A stretch of 64,000 nucleotides of DNA from contig JAFMSR010000014.1 in NCBI GenBank assembly GCA_022818135.1, positions 40,133,708-40,197,707 of the forward strand. The letters are read 5' to 3'. A program made the translations under genes and the position numbers. Of this stretch, positions 24,440-36,006 are shown one piece after another (within the stretch, counting starts at the first letter, position 1; each line of letters starts with the position of its first letter). The DNA comes from Saxidomus purpurata. Lineage: Eukaryota > Mollusca > Bivalvia > Venerida > Veneridae. Below the pieces are notes generated by a model. It was not told the DNA's origin, searched no databases, and worked only from the letters and a program-made list of their open reading frames with translations.

Positions 24440-25560
24440 TGGAATAGGCTCAAAGGAGAAACCCTTGCTTACAGTATAAATTTGCTGTTAAGATGTTTTG
24501 ACATCTACTGATTTTGTCAAACAAGGATCATTGTCAGTAAGCTAGAGCAGAGTAATCAGCTGAACATGAGCATGATAACCGAGAGCTGTTTCTTTTGCAT
24601 GTTGTAAGTCAGAAAAAAAGACAGCTCTCATTTGGTTATACGTTCTTGAAAAGCAAAATCTCTTCTATATTTTCATAGGCATTCAAATCTTGTCTCATGA
24701 GATGCTAAGCAGTAGAGAGGAACGTTCTACCTTAATAGGGGTACTTGCCTAATAGGTCCGCGAGGATACAGGTATGGCACCGATATGCAGCCCTATGTGT
24801 CACTTGAAACTGTTCTTGTCCCCGTCATCAGGAGGAATTGTGTTGCACCCTACAAGGGGTCCCTAAATTCGAGGGACGGTGTCTGACGACTTTGAAACCT
24901 GCTGAGTGTTTTGGCGCAAATATGGCCATTGGATCGGTTCCATCATTGCTGTGATAAGGTTTCGACATTACTGATTTGTTAGTCTCTCACAGCATCTCCT
25001 TTTGGCACGAACTTAACTATATGTTTGAATTTTAGATATCACAGATAGGTAAACAGCGATGCCTGTCTCTCTGCCTTGTAGAGAAGAGTTCATGTTCTGT
25101 CACAGTTTCTAGTGTGTTGAGTTAGTTAAGTTGTCAGTTTTGTACAACTTAAACAGAATTGACTTTTACAACTCAAAACAGAAGACACGCAAAGCCCCCG
25201 AAATTGGAATGAGCCTCTTAAAGATTACAAGACCAAGAAATAGAGTAGAATTCCCCACAAACCATTTGTCAAATCAAACGTAAATCTGTTCCCGAAATTC
25301 GCTAATGCAGCCATGTCTCAGAGAGATATCAACAATTGTCAAAATGCTTCTTCCGAAACATGTCGGAGTTTGCAAGTTGTACCCCGTCAAACCTGTTTGA
25401 AATGCAGAGCCGCGACCCAAACTCGTTCAAAGCCGTTTCTTTTCTATTTGTCAAACTTATCCACTCGAGCGTTTGGTGTTACTCGAAACTCGAGTTAGCA
25501 TGTTCTACCGTAGCAGTTTAATGTCAAGACTTACAAGAGTTGAACAGAAAAGCATTGAGA
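24440..25560 (+). repeat. Diverged single copy of the 1023-bp array unit, left of the RING gene
   Basis: Landmarks of the unit at 28621-32954 recur here in the same orientation: ttaagatgttttgacat with a downstream gatcattgtcag (24489-24535), aatgcagccatgt (25303), cttccgaaacatgtcgg (25350) and ctcgaaactcgagt (25481). Between landmarks the sequences differ substantially. Direct copies therefore lie on both sides of the RING/Rep pair. No gene is supported within this stretch. Confidence 0.55.
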
Positions 25561-25683
25561 CATAAGTGTTTGGCTCTAATTCTTTGAAATCTGATTTTAA
25601 CTCAACTCAACTAATTTTTACTACATTTTGCTCTCACTCCCTTATTTCTGATTTGAACGTTCATCGAGCAACATCAACTAAAA

Positions 25684-26510
25684 ATGACTTACAACATGCC
25701 AAATCCGTATTACGACTATACAGTCTTGTCACTTGGCAACGATATGTTTAATTTGGGTACGGAATACCCACTAGACAATGGCACACTACCGATAAAAACT
25801 TCGGGAATAACTGAGAATAATCAGACCAGCAAAAGGAAACATGCAGCGACAAGTATCAAAGAAACTACAAACGGGAAGAAAAAGGTATAGTACTGTTCTT
25901 GAATTTCATCTTTGTTGAGGTTACTTGTATCGAGGATTTTGACTATGTACTTATTTCATTTTATCAATTTCAGCAAGCAAAGAAAACTCCGAACAAAAAT
26001 ACAACGCCAGATTCAAAAGCACTGTCATTGACCCAGGAAAAGAAAACAAACGTACAAGATCAACAGGAAAATGCGAGGAGACAACAAGCCAAAGAAATTC
26101 ATCTTTCTCAAATCGAGGAAAACAAAACGACTTATGATGAAATTTCAACAAAGCTTGGAGATTTGTTGAATATACAACAGCAGATGTCAGCTGCAATTGA
26201 CAAGTATAACAACGATCAGTGTATCCGTCAGGATATGTTATCTTCGTTGGAATCATGGAACTCTGTCATAGATAATGTGCGAAATCGCATAGAACAAATA
26301 CCTCAATGTAAATGGTGTCACGGTTCTCCACTATCTAACCCACCGAAAGTAATTGGCTCTTGCGGACATAGATTCTGTTGTGTGTCCTGTTTCATGCCTT
26401 ATTTTAATAAAATGTTGCAGGAGCACAACGGTGATAGAATTTGCTTACAGTGCAACGTTGCTACTGATGTTACAATACTACATGTACCCAAACCTCAGGA
26501 ATTGTTCTGA
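25684..26510 (+). CDS. RING-finger, coiled-coil protein, two exons (245 aa)
   Basis: Exon 1 is 25684-25884 (67 codons). The intron is 25885-25973 (GT...TTTCAG, 89 bp, phase 0). Exon 2 is 25974-26510, ending TGA. The start has a favourable context (aaaaATGa). The middle (residues about 90-175) is rich in Q, E, K and I and looks coiled-coil. The C-terminus carries a C3HC4 RING: C179-x2-C182, C197-x-H199, C203-x2-C206 and C224-x2-C227. RING domains of this type usually act as E3 ubiquitin ligases; whether this one does is unknown. AATAAA begins 8 nt after the stop, giving an unusually short 3' end. The gene faces the Rep-like gene tail to tail, 527 bp apart. It may be host, element-encoded or virus-derived. 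I recognise the domain but not an orthologue. Confidence 0.7.
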
Positions 26511-26518
26511 TGATTTGC

Positions 26519-26524
26519 AATAAA
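26519..26524 (+). terminator. Poly(A) signal of the RING gene
   Basis: AATAAA in gcaataaatgtgac, 8 nt downstream of the TGA, with a TG/T-rich stretch following (atgtcttggtattc). Such proximity is typical of compact element or viral genes. Confidence 0.6.
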
Positions 26525-27036
26525 TGTGACAATTTACTCTATGTCTTGGTATTCTATTTGACTTATGTAAGATTTTGTTATCTGGAAATTTGAACGAACA
26601 CACCAATATGTATCTCTTGTTGGTTTAACTTTGATAGCAGTAGAATGAGAAATCTGCTCACTTGTACGAGCTTATGTTTGTCAAAATCAAAGCTACAAGG
26701 TTTTGCTATGTATGTATAGTTTTAGGGACTTTGAACAGCTGTAATGAAAACAGTTTGACAATTACGTCCTACTGTGGCCTCAAACTCGAATCAAGATTTG
26801 TTAATTAGTAGCGATATTTGCTTGAATGAAATTGTGCAGTTTTGATTGAAGAGTTCTTGTTACAATGTATTGTCAGAGCTTAGAAGTTTTTAGGACTAGT
26901 ATACAAAGGTCGCTTGGTTGTTGGCAGACAATCTCAGTAGGACGCATGAAAAAAAAAACTACATGGGCTATTACACTTTCTTCTTCAAGATGCTTAAATT
27001 TGATTGACAAGGAGGAGGATATGATTTGTTTTGTCA
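26525..27036. other. Convergent intergenic gap between the RING and Rep-like genes
   Basis: No coding frame of note and no repeats. It only separates two converging 3' ends. Confidence 0.5.
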
Positions 27037-27042
27037 TTTATT
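27037..27042 (-). terminator. Poly(A) signal overlapping the Rep-like stop codon
   Basis: On the minus strand the sequence reads acAATAAAtgac, and the TAA stop (27038-27040) lies inside the AATAAA hexamer. Overlap of stop and poly(A) signal is a mark of compressed genomes. Confidence 0.65.
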
Positions 27043-28105
27043 GTATCATACTAACAATATGAGCGACATTGTCAATAGTTATTGCACACCGGATGTCCCA
27101 TCTGTCTTTAGATAGTTTCTCTCTGTCAGGCATAAAGTTAGCTAGACAAAGTACATTTTTGAATGACTCTATGACACTGTAACTGATGTAGTCTTCGTTT
27201 TTTCTCGTGAAGTCAAAAACAACTACGGGTTCGCCTCTGTAGCCTGATATGATGTCTGCCTTCTTTCGTTTTTCTACAAGATAAGCGTTGTGTTTGACCT
27301 TCATGTATTTTGCTAACCAGGTCTTACCAGTGTGTCCGTTCTTGTCACAAATCCAAGTTACAGTTCTGTCTGTTTGAGATAACACTTGTTTGAGGATAAC
27401 TTTTTGAAAGGGTCGTAGATTGTATGTCTCAAATTCTAAAGCAGCGATCATGTTGTCTTTATCACGTATGAAGGCATCAAAGTGTTCTTTGTACATCTTT
27501 CTGTCTTGAGCAGCGATGTTTCTTGCTGGGTAATGATTCCATGAGAATATGTCTGTGGCTTCAGCATGACGATATGCTTTGTAACATACTGAAGTTAAGT
27601 CTTTGTCAAATGCTTGTACAACAGCTTTGTGATCTTCTTTGGTGCAGTTCCTAATGGCCTCGCGCAAATTTCTTACACGAGATAGATCATCGGCGCGAGG
27701 TATTTTCATTGCACATAGTAGTTGTTGGAGTTCTTCAAAGTTTAATTTCACTCTTGACTTAAGTATTCCATGGGAATGCCCATTGGGTTCTAATAAATCT
27801 GCACCCCATTCATTGCATACAACCCAGGCTATGAAGTGGTTCTAAATGGGATTTGTCCTGACATCGTGTTGAAGTTTCATTGCTACGTCGTACTTGATTG
27901 GTTTTTGCCAAGTACAAAAGAAGAGCTGTCCTTTGCCAGAAGCTTGTGGTGTGTGTTTTTCTGGTCCGACATTAACACTAGAGACATCTTTACGTTCATT
28001 CCGTTTGTGCTTTTGAGTTGTACAATGTCTCGCCCATACAGCGACACAAATGTCTTGTTCACAGAAAACACAGTGTCTCTTTGCTGTAGTATCTCTGCGT
28101 GGCAT
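27038..28105 (-). pseudogene. CRESS-virus-like Rep (zinc finger + HUH + SF3 helicase), broken by an internal stop
   Basis: One frame runs from ATG 28103-28105 to TAA 27038-27040, 356 codons including an in-frame TAG at codon 88 (27842-27844). Domains in order: a C2H2-type zinc finger (C12, C15, H27, H33); an HUH-like region with motif I near 61-66, the H-x-H motif at 110 and 112 and motif III at 150-158, where the expected catalytic Tyr is Asn153 while Lys156 remains; an SF3 helicase with Walker A at 254-262 (ending GKT), Walker B around 294-298 (VVVFD) and a motif-C/DRW segment near 320-340. This order matches Rep proteins of CRESS-DNA viruses and relatives, which start rolling-circle replication; the N-terminal finger is extra. 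The stop and the missing Tyr argue that initiation activity is lost, while the helicase looks intact. Alternatives are a host-domesticated gene with an unseen small intron, or a sequencing error at codon 88. Confidence 0.8.
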
Positions 28106-28139
28106 AGTAAAATGTAGAACGGCAGCTTTATCTATCGTT

Positions 28140-28550
28140 AACAATGAGCTGCAGTGAAACCAGTTGTCTCTTTTGGTTGTCCCTCAGTTTTCTTTAATTT
28201 TATGCGCTATGACGTCACCAAAATTGTTTGTCTCTCAATCGTTTCATTGCCACATCGTTCTGATTTGTTTCGCCAAGTGAGCTACCGTGAAACTAGTTGT
28301 CCCTTTTTGTTGTCCCTAAATCGTTTCATGGCTACATCGTACTTGACTTGTTTCGCCAAGTGAGCTGCCGTGAAACTAGTTGTCCCTTTATGTTGTCCTT
28401 CAATCGTTTCATTTTCACACCGTACTGATTTGTTTCGCCAAGTGAGCTACCGTGAAACCAGTTGTCCCTTTCTGTTGTCCTTCAATCGTTTCATTGCCAC
28501 ACCGTATTTGATTTGTTTCGCCAAATGAGCTACCGTGAAGATAAAACACT
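28140..28550 (+). repeat. ~82-bp tandem repeat, about five units, directly upstream of the Rep-like gene
   Basis: The units carry gagctaccgtgaaactagtt, gtccctttttgttgtccct, aatcgtttcattgccaca and gatttgtttcgccaagt. They begin about 35 bp upstream of the Rep-like ATG. About two more units occur inside every 1023-bp unit to the right. Direct repeats next to a Rep gene recall iterons or origin-proximal repeats, but that is an inference. No geminivirus/circovirus-type TAATATTAC nonamer was found. Confidence 0.8.
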
Positions 28551-28620
28551 ATATGTAGAATTTCAAGCAGAAAATCAGAAAACCAATATTGTTCAATGTG
28601 TGCCAGGTGTGCCATGTGTG

Positions 28621-31600
28621 CTATGATGCTTCGCCTCTCTTATACCTATAGGACAAGAGTCAGTCAAACCCGATTTCATTTAGTAGGCATAAAACACTAT
28701 ATGTAGGAATATTGTTGCAGAATTGAAAGCAGCTTATGGTTAAAAGTATGGTTTCATGATTTGAGAAAAATCAAGACACTCTTGGTACATATCATCGAAG
28801 TAAAACTTCTGCATATTGTCAAAACAAAATTCGGTAATGCAGCCATGTGAGGCATAAAACACTATATGTAGGAATATTGTTGCAGAACTGAAAGCAGAAA
28901 ATCAGCTTATGGTTAAAAGTATGGTTTCATGATTTGAGAAAAATCAAGACACTCTTGGTTACATCGAAGTAAAACTTCTGCATATTGTCAAAACAAAATT
29001 CGGTAATGCAGCCATGTGAGGCATAAAACACTATATGTAGGAATATTGTTGCAGAATTGAAAATCAGCTTATTCCTTGATGTGAGAAACTCTTGGTTACA
29101 TATTCATGCGAAGTAAAACTTCTGCATATTGTCAAAACAAAATTCGGTAATGCAGCCATGTGTCGGAGGTATATTCACAGTATCTCCTCCGAAACATGTC
29201 GGTGACAAGCCCGATCTAATGCAGAGTCAACGAATTTTTCAGACATGAATTCAATCTGTCCTGCCGTGGCTCGAAACTCGAGTCAGGGTGTGCTTAGGTA
29301 TATCTCTACTTGCTTCTTCAACGTCCAATCGAGGACTGAAGGAAAACAGCATGTAGTCACCACCCCATTCTCGAAAAAGAACATAATAAAAGGAGGTTGA
29401 ATGACATTGTTTCGTATGAAGGTGATCGAATGTTTTGAGATCTGAATTCTAACTCAGCTCTGTTGATTAACTAGTTTGAGTTATGTGAAAAACAGTTGCA
29501 AGCATGTGTAAAATGGGAGCTGAAAATCAGCTGTTGGTTACAAGTATAGTTAAGATGTTTTCCCAAACAACGATCACTGTCGTTTAGACAGAGCAGAGCG
29601 AAACGATTCACATCGTACTGATTTGTTTCGCCAACTGAGCTACCGTGAATCTAGTTGTCCCTTTTTGTTGTCCCTTAATCATTTCATTGCAACGCCGTAC
29701 TTGATCTGTTATGACAAGTGAGCTGCCGTGAAACCAGTTGTCCCTTTATGACAATATATGTAGGATTTTCAAGCAGACAATTAGAAAACCAATATTGTGC
29801 AATGTATGCCATGTGTGCTATGATGCTTCGCCTCTCTTATACCTATAGGACAAGAGTCAGTCAAACCCGATTTCATTTAGTAGGCATAAAACACTATATG
29901 TAGGAATATTGTTGCAGAATTGAAAGCAGCTTATGGTTAAAAGTATGGTTTCATGATTTGAGAAAAATCAAGACACTCTTGGTTACATCGAAGTAAAACT
30001 TCTGCATATTGTCAAAACAAAATTCGGTAATGCAGCCATGTGAGGCATAAAACACTATATGTAGGAATATTGTTGCAGAATTGAAAATCAGCTTATTCCT
30101 TGATGTGAGAAACTCTTGGTTACATATTCATGCGAAGTAAAACTTCTGCATATTGTCAAAACAAAATTCGGTAATGCAGCCATGTGTCGGAGGTATATTC
30201 ACAGTATCTCCTCCGAAACATGTCGGTGACAAGCCCGATCTAATGCAGAGTCAACGAATTTTTCAGACATGAATTCAATCTGTCCTGCCGTGGCTCGAAA
30301 CTCGAGTAGGGTGTGCTTAGGTATATCTCTACTTGCTTCTTCAACGTCCAATCGAGGACTGAAGAAAAACAGCATGTAGTCACCACCCCATTCTCGAAAA
30401 AGAACATAATAAAAGGAGGTTGAATGACATTGTTTCGTATGAAGGTGATCGAAAGTTTTGAGATCTGAATTCTAACTCAGCTCTGTTGATTAACTAGTTT
30501 GAGTTATGTGAAAAACAGTTGCAAGCATGTGTAAAATGGGAGCTGAAAATCAGCTGTTGGTTACAAGTATAGTTAAGATGTTTTCCCAAACAACGATCAC
30601 TGTCGTTTAGACAGAGCAGAGCGAAACGATTCACATCGTACTGATTTGTTTCGCCAACTGAGCTACCGTGAATCTAGTTGTCCCTTTTTGTTGTCCCTTA
30701 ATCATTTCATTGCAACGCCGTACTTGATCTGTTATGACAAGTGAGCTGCCGTGAAACCAGTTGTCCCTTTATGACAATATATGTAGGATTTTCAAGCAGA
30801 CAGTTAGAAAACCAATATTGTGCAATGTATGCCATGTGTGCTATGATGCTTCGCCTCTCTTATACCTATAGGACAAGAGTCAGTCAAACCCGATTTCATT
30901 TAGTAGGCATAAAACACTATATGTAGGAATATTGTTGCAGAACTGAAAGCAGCTTATGGTTAAAAGTATGGTTTCATGATTTGAGAAAAATCAAGACACT
31001 CTTGGTTACATCAAAGTAAAACTTCTGCATATTGTCAAAACAAAATTCGGTAATGCAGCCATGTGAGGCATAAAACACTATATGTAGGAATATTGTTGCA
31101 GAATTGAAAATCAGCTTATTCCTTGATGTGAGAAACTCTTGGTTACATATTCATGCGAAGTAAAACTTCTGCATATTGTCAAAACAAAATTCGGTAATGC
31201 AGCCATGTGTCTGAGGTATATTCACAGTATCTCCTCCGAAACATGTCGGTGACAAGCCCGATCTAATGCAGAGTCAACGAATTTTTCAGACATGAATTCA
31301 ATCTGTCCTGCCGTGGCTCGAAACTCGAGTCAGGGTGTGCTTAGGTATATCTCTACTTGCTTCTTCAACGTCCAATCGAGGACTGAAGAAAAACAGCATG
31401 TAGTCACCACCCCATTCTCGAAAAAGAACATAATAAAAGGAGGTTGAATGACATTGTTTCGTATGAAGGTGGTCGAATGTTTTGAGATCTGAATTCTAAC
31501 TCAGCTCTGTTGATTAACTAGTTTGAGTTATGTGAAAAACAGTTGCAAGCATGTGTAAAATGGGAGCTGAAAATCAGCTGTTGGTTACAAGTATAGTTAA

Positions 31601-32954
31601 GATGTTTTCCCAAACAACGATCACTGTCGTTTAGACAGAGCAGAGCGAAACGATTCACATCGTACTGATTTGTTTCGCCAACTGAGCTACCGTGAATCTA
31701 GTTGTCCCTTTTTGTTGTCCCTTAATCATTTCATTGCAACGCCGTACTTGATCTGTTATGACAAGTGAGCTGCCGTGAAACCAGTTGTCCCTTTATGACA
31801 ATATATGTAGGATTTTCAAGCAGACAATTAGAAAACCAATATTGTGCAATGTATGCCATGTGTGCTATGATGCTTCGCCTCTCTTATACCTATAGGACAA
31901 GAGTCAGTCAAACCCGATTTCATTTAGTAGGCATAAAACACTATATGTAGGAATATTGTTGCAGAATTGAAAGCAGCTTATGGTTAAAAGTATGGTTTCA
32001 TGATTTGAGAAAAATCAAGACACTCTTGGTTACATCGAAGTAAAACTTCTGCATATTGTCAAAACAAAATTCGGTAATGCAGCCATGTGAGGCATAAAAC
32101 ACTATATGTAGGAATATTGTTGCAGAATTGAAAATCAGCTTATTCCTTGATGTGAGAAACTCTTGGTTACATATTCATGCGAAGTAAAACTTCTGCATAT
32201 TGTCAAAACAAAATTCGGTAATGCAGCCATGTGTCTGAGGTATATTCACAGTATCTCCTCCGAAACATGTCGGTGACAAGCCCGATCTAATGCAGAGTCA
32301 ACGAATTTTTCAGACATGAATTCAATCTGTCCTGCCGTGGCTCGAAACTCGAGTCAGGGTGTGCTTAGGTATATCTCTACTTGCTTCTTCAACGTCCAAT
32401 CGAGGACTGAAGAAAAACAGCATGTAGTCACCACCCCATTCTCGAAAAAGAACATAATAAAAGGAGGTTGAATGACATTGTTTCGTATGAAGGTGATCGA
32501 ATGTTTTGAGATCTGAATTCTAACTCAGCTCTGTTGATTAACTAGTTTGAGTTATGTGAAAAACAGTTGCAAGCATGTGTAAAATGGGAGCTGAAAATCA
32601 GCTGTTGGTTACAAGTATAGTTAAGATGTTTTCCCAAACAACGATCACTGTCGTTTAGACAGAGCAGAGCGAAACGATTCACATCGTACTGATTTGTTTC
32701 GCCAACTGAGCTACCGTGAATCTAGTTGTCCCTTTTTGTTGTCCCTTAATCATTTCATTGCAACGCCGTACTTGATCTGTTATGACAAGTGAGCTGCCGT
32801 GAAACCAGTTGTCCCTTTATGACAATATATGTAGGATTTTCAAGCAGACAATTAGAAAACCAATATTGTGCAATGTATGCCATGTGTGCTATGATGCTTC
32901 GCCTCTCTTATACCTATAGGACAAGAGTCAGTCAAAACCGATTTCATTTAGTAG
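28621..32954 (+). repeat. 1023-bp higher-order tandem array, about 4.2 units
   Basis: The anchor ctatgatgcttcgcctct occurs at 28621, 29818, 30841, 31865 and 32889. Spacings are 1197, 1023, 1024 and 1024; the first unit has one extra ~170-bp subrepeat. Each unit comprises two (first unit three) ~165-bp subrepeats beginning aggcataaaacactatatg, a ~460-bp unique part with tcctccgaaacatgtcgg and ctcgaaactcgag, and about two 82-bp repeats. Units are nearly identical. The array stops abruptly at 32954 and block Z' begins. The 61-codon open frames recurring once per unit carry no recognisable domain. Confidence 0.95.
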
Positions 32955-35900
32955 TTTGTTATGCTTAAATGTGTCGAAGATATTAATCATTTCTGCTCGA
33001 ATTTTAAAATAATTGACAATTTAAATGTTTTTTGTTCAAATCTACAACTTTACACAGACATATCATAAATATGAGATCAGTTTACATAACATGAAAATAT
33101 CTTTTATATTTAAATAATTGAAATGATTGATACCAAACCTGCAAGTTTCAGGTAAAAAGTCCACCAAACATCGGTAAAATATGCATATTCATACATGTTA
33201 TAGTTAAAACACTTGATTCATAACATTTGGTTAGATAGCGATTTATTATAAAACGATGCTATATTGAATCAGCATGTGTAACGAGACATTTCTCCGAGTT
33301 TATATATTCCCTCTTTAATCTGTTCGTGTCACTTAAGCGCATAGCTTTCTCAATGTTATAGAAAATCCCTATAACTGATTCACTCGTGTGCTCATATGAT
33401 TTATAGTTTACGATTAAATTTTGATCTTTATTTTTTTTCACAGGCATTGTTTGAGAAAACCCCTGTTTAACGAATTACATGGCGGCACTATTACAAAATT
33501 TCGAACCAACACTTTTATATTTATCAACTGTTCCAGTGCTATTTATATATATATTTTAATGTACATATGTAAATGCTATATGCCCTCCTAAATTAGAAAT
33601 CGAATTAACATTTGTTAACCTAAAATGCTGGGTCAATTAGATGATTATATCATTATTATTATCATCAATATTTATTTTTGTGTCACAAGCTTTATGTATG
33701 GATTGCATAGTTTTACGACCTTTTGTTAGTACACTAAAGCTTGAATTCAGACCCCCCCCCCCCCAGAATATACGGTATTTTAGATGTACCGAGTGTTCAC
33801 ATGCATCACACATTGAGCCAGCAACGCTAAGATATACACAAAATGCTTGCAGAAACAGTAACTTTTAGATTTGCCTTCTATCACGAGAAGATGTCGACAG
33901 AGGTATGACATTAATTTGTTTTAAAAGATAATTTCACTAACTGTTGTCGATTTATTACTGTAACAATAAATAGTTTAATAAATCAGTCAAATCCATTTGA
34001 AAACCGGAAGTCACTATATTAACTCGATAAATGTGTGAAATAAATCTATTTTACCATGTGATTTGTAAACTTTTGTACTCACTCTTGGCAATCATATTGG
34101 AAAAACGATGTACCAGATGACTATATACAAGGTTAGCTTTTAAAAGCTGGAAAGCTGCTGGCTTGATTTTGGGTAAGAAAATGAAACAATATGTACTGTC
34201 AAATAGATGAAGCAAGACCAAGTTCGGTATTATATCAATGCCTGCAATTACTATATGCAAGTTCAAAGATTTAAAGATGAGGTCCAACAAAAAATAAATG
34301 TGAACAGTTCATCAAATTAGGCAACAATTATGACCCTAGGATTATTTAGCTTCTGTCAATGTATACACTCCAAAAGTTGGTATCTATACTTCAAAGCGAG
34401 AACGTTACAAAGGGAGATTATTCATTAAAACAAGGCACATCGGAGTTATTCTTCTGCTATAAGACAAAGTACCACCGAATATGTGCACAAAGTTTTACTA
34501 GACCCTAACCTATTAGTGGAAAACGTTTTTGAAATTTAGTACCATGTGGTATATGACGAAATGAGAAATGGTCGTAACTTAAATATGATATAATAGAGTG
34601 AGGCTGTTCCCTGTCCAACTGAATTATGTAAAGGTTGTTCAAGTGTTTGACTGGTAACTGAAAAAACACATTTTTTAACACGCAAACTATGACATTATAA
34701 TTCAAGACCATTACTGTGACATAAAGTAGCTCAAATATTTGCAGGTTGGTTGCCGGTCTTGTACAAGCTAGAGTAGTACATAGATGATCCTTTGTTGTTT
34801 AATCCTTTACAGAAGAAAACCTACCCATCAGGTCAGTGATATTGTGATTTTATTGTTACCACTGAACAATGTGTTTACTTATAGTAATGTAACTCATGTG
34901 TGGGGTGAATTGGATACAACCTGCCAGTATTTCAGTAGGGGACAGTATCATTATTTGTTTAAAGGGGTACCAACTGATAGTGAACTGAATCATTTGCCGC
35001 CAGCAGGGTTAAGCTTAAAGCTACCTCCAGTGATGAAGAATCATTGCTGTACCAAGAGAAAGACGTCATTGAACATGAAAACAGTGATGGGTTACTTGAT
35101 ATTGGTTTCTGCTTTGTGACCTTTTACCTCTAATACTTACTTACACCAACAACAGTGTCGTAGCAGTTGGGTAAAACATATTAGTAGAAGTGCCTCTTGT
35201 TCAATATTTATATATGGTATGAACCAGATAAATCTTTTTCACACAGATGGGCATTGATTACACCTGTATAAATTGTTAATAAATGAACATTAATGCTTAA
35301 GATTTTTGCATTTGAAACAAGATTGATTTTGACAATGCATGTATATTTTACACATACACTCTTGTTGGCAGATGTTTTCGCCTTTTCATCCAATGCTGAT
35401 CATAATCGTCCAGCATCTGAACATGATCTGATTCAGTCAATAAATTTCAACTTACTAACCCTTTAACAATAAGTGGTTCTGTCCAGATTGAAAGATGAAC
35501 AAGTCGGTTTTGGAAATTCAGCAGGATAATGGTATAAACCATGTAGTTACTTATATAACTGAATTTAAACCTCCAATTTGTAATGTCGGAATGTCTGAAT
35601 TTGACTTTGGAGCTACGACCTTTGCGTTTTCCTCGGTTATTACCGTTGTTTTTAAATAGCTAAACGTATATTCGCGACTCAGTGCTCGAAATCTGACTAT
35701 AACTATTAGTTTTTGGGCTCTCTCAACGTTCTACAACGAAGGGCCACATCCATTTCAACTTTCAAACAAAAGCATTCCCAACTTAAATATTTCCTTTGAA
35801 GTCAGCTTTCTGATCATTTGGCAAGATCTGAAGGATCAAGTCAACTATAAAGATGAGTTGTTCACACACATTCCATTTGGGAAGACCATGTTTGATAATT

Positions 35901-36006
35901 ATCATATATTTTTATTTATGATATAAAGATACTGAAATACATGTAAATATGTTTTTAACATTTTGAGCAATGCAAAGCCTTTCTCTCAAAATTTTAAGCA
36001 TTTATA
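32955..36006. repeat. Duplicated intergenic block Z' upstream of the MCT copy B 3' end
   Basis: Counterpart of 2697-5738, nearly collinear. The local difference near 35673-35720 replaces a short stretch (ttcgcgactcagtgctcgaa in place of tgcaccccaaacg). No gene beyond the ORF remnant at 34784-35119. Confidence 0.85.
34784..35119 (+). pseudogene. Duplicate of the ORF remnant at 4528-4875, frameshifted relative to it
   Basis: Identical in frame for about 77 codons apart from two substitutions, then 2 extra bases shift it out of the frame seen in the other copy. This supports non-function of at least one copy. Confidence 0.25.

Noticed and set aside
24236..24511. 91-codon frame just after the TATA promoter
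   Set aside because: It has no ATG at its start (opens at TTG) and no recognised domain; the first real ATG nearby gives only a short frame.
28140..28550. A circovirus/geminivirus-type origin nonamer
   Set aside because: I looked for TAATATTAC-like sites in the repeats and found none; an origin role stays speculative.
29718..31950. 61-codon frames recurring every 1023 bp
   Set aside because: They recur only because the array unit recurs; no recognised domain and no upstream promoter signal.
12945..33000. CATTTA at 13220-13225 and 32945-32950 as a 6-bp target duplication of a Maverick/Polinton-like insert
   Set aside because: The right-hand CATTTA is part of every 1023-bp unit, and the flanking host sequence does not resume directly after it. 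No Polinton genes were found.
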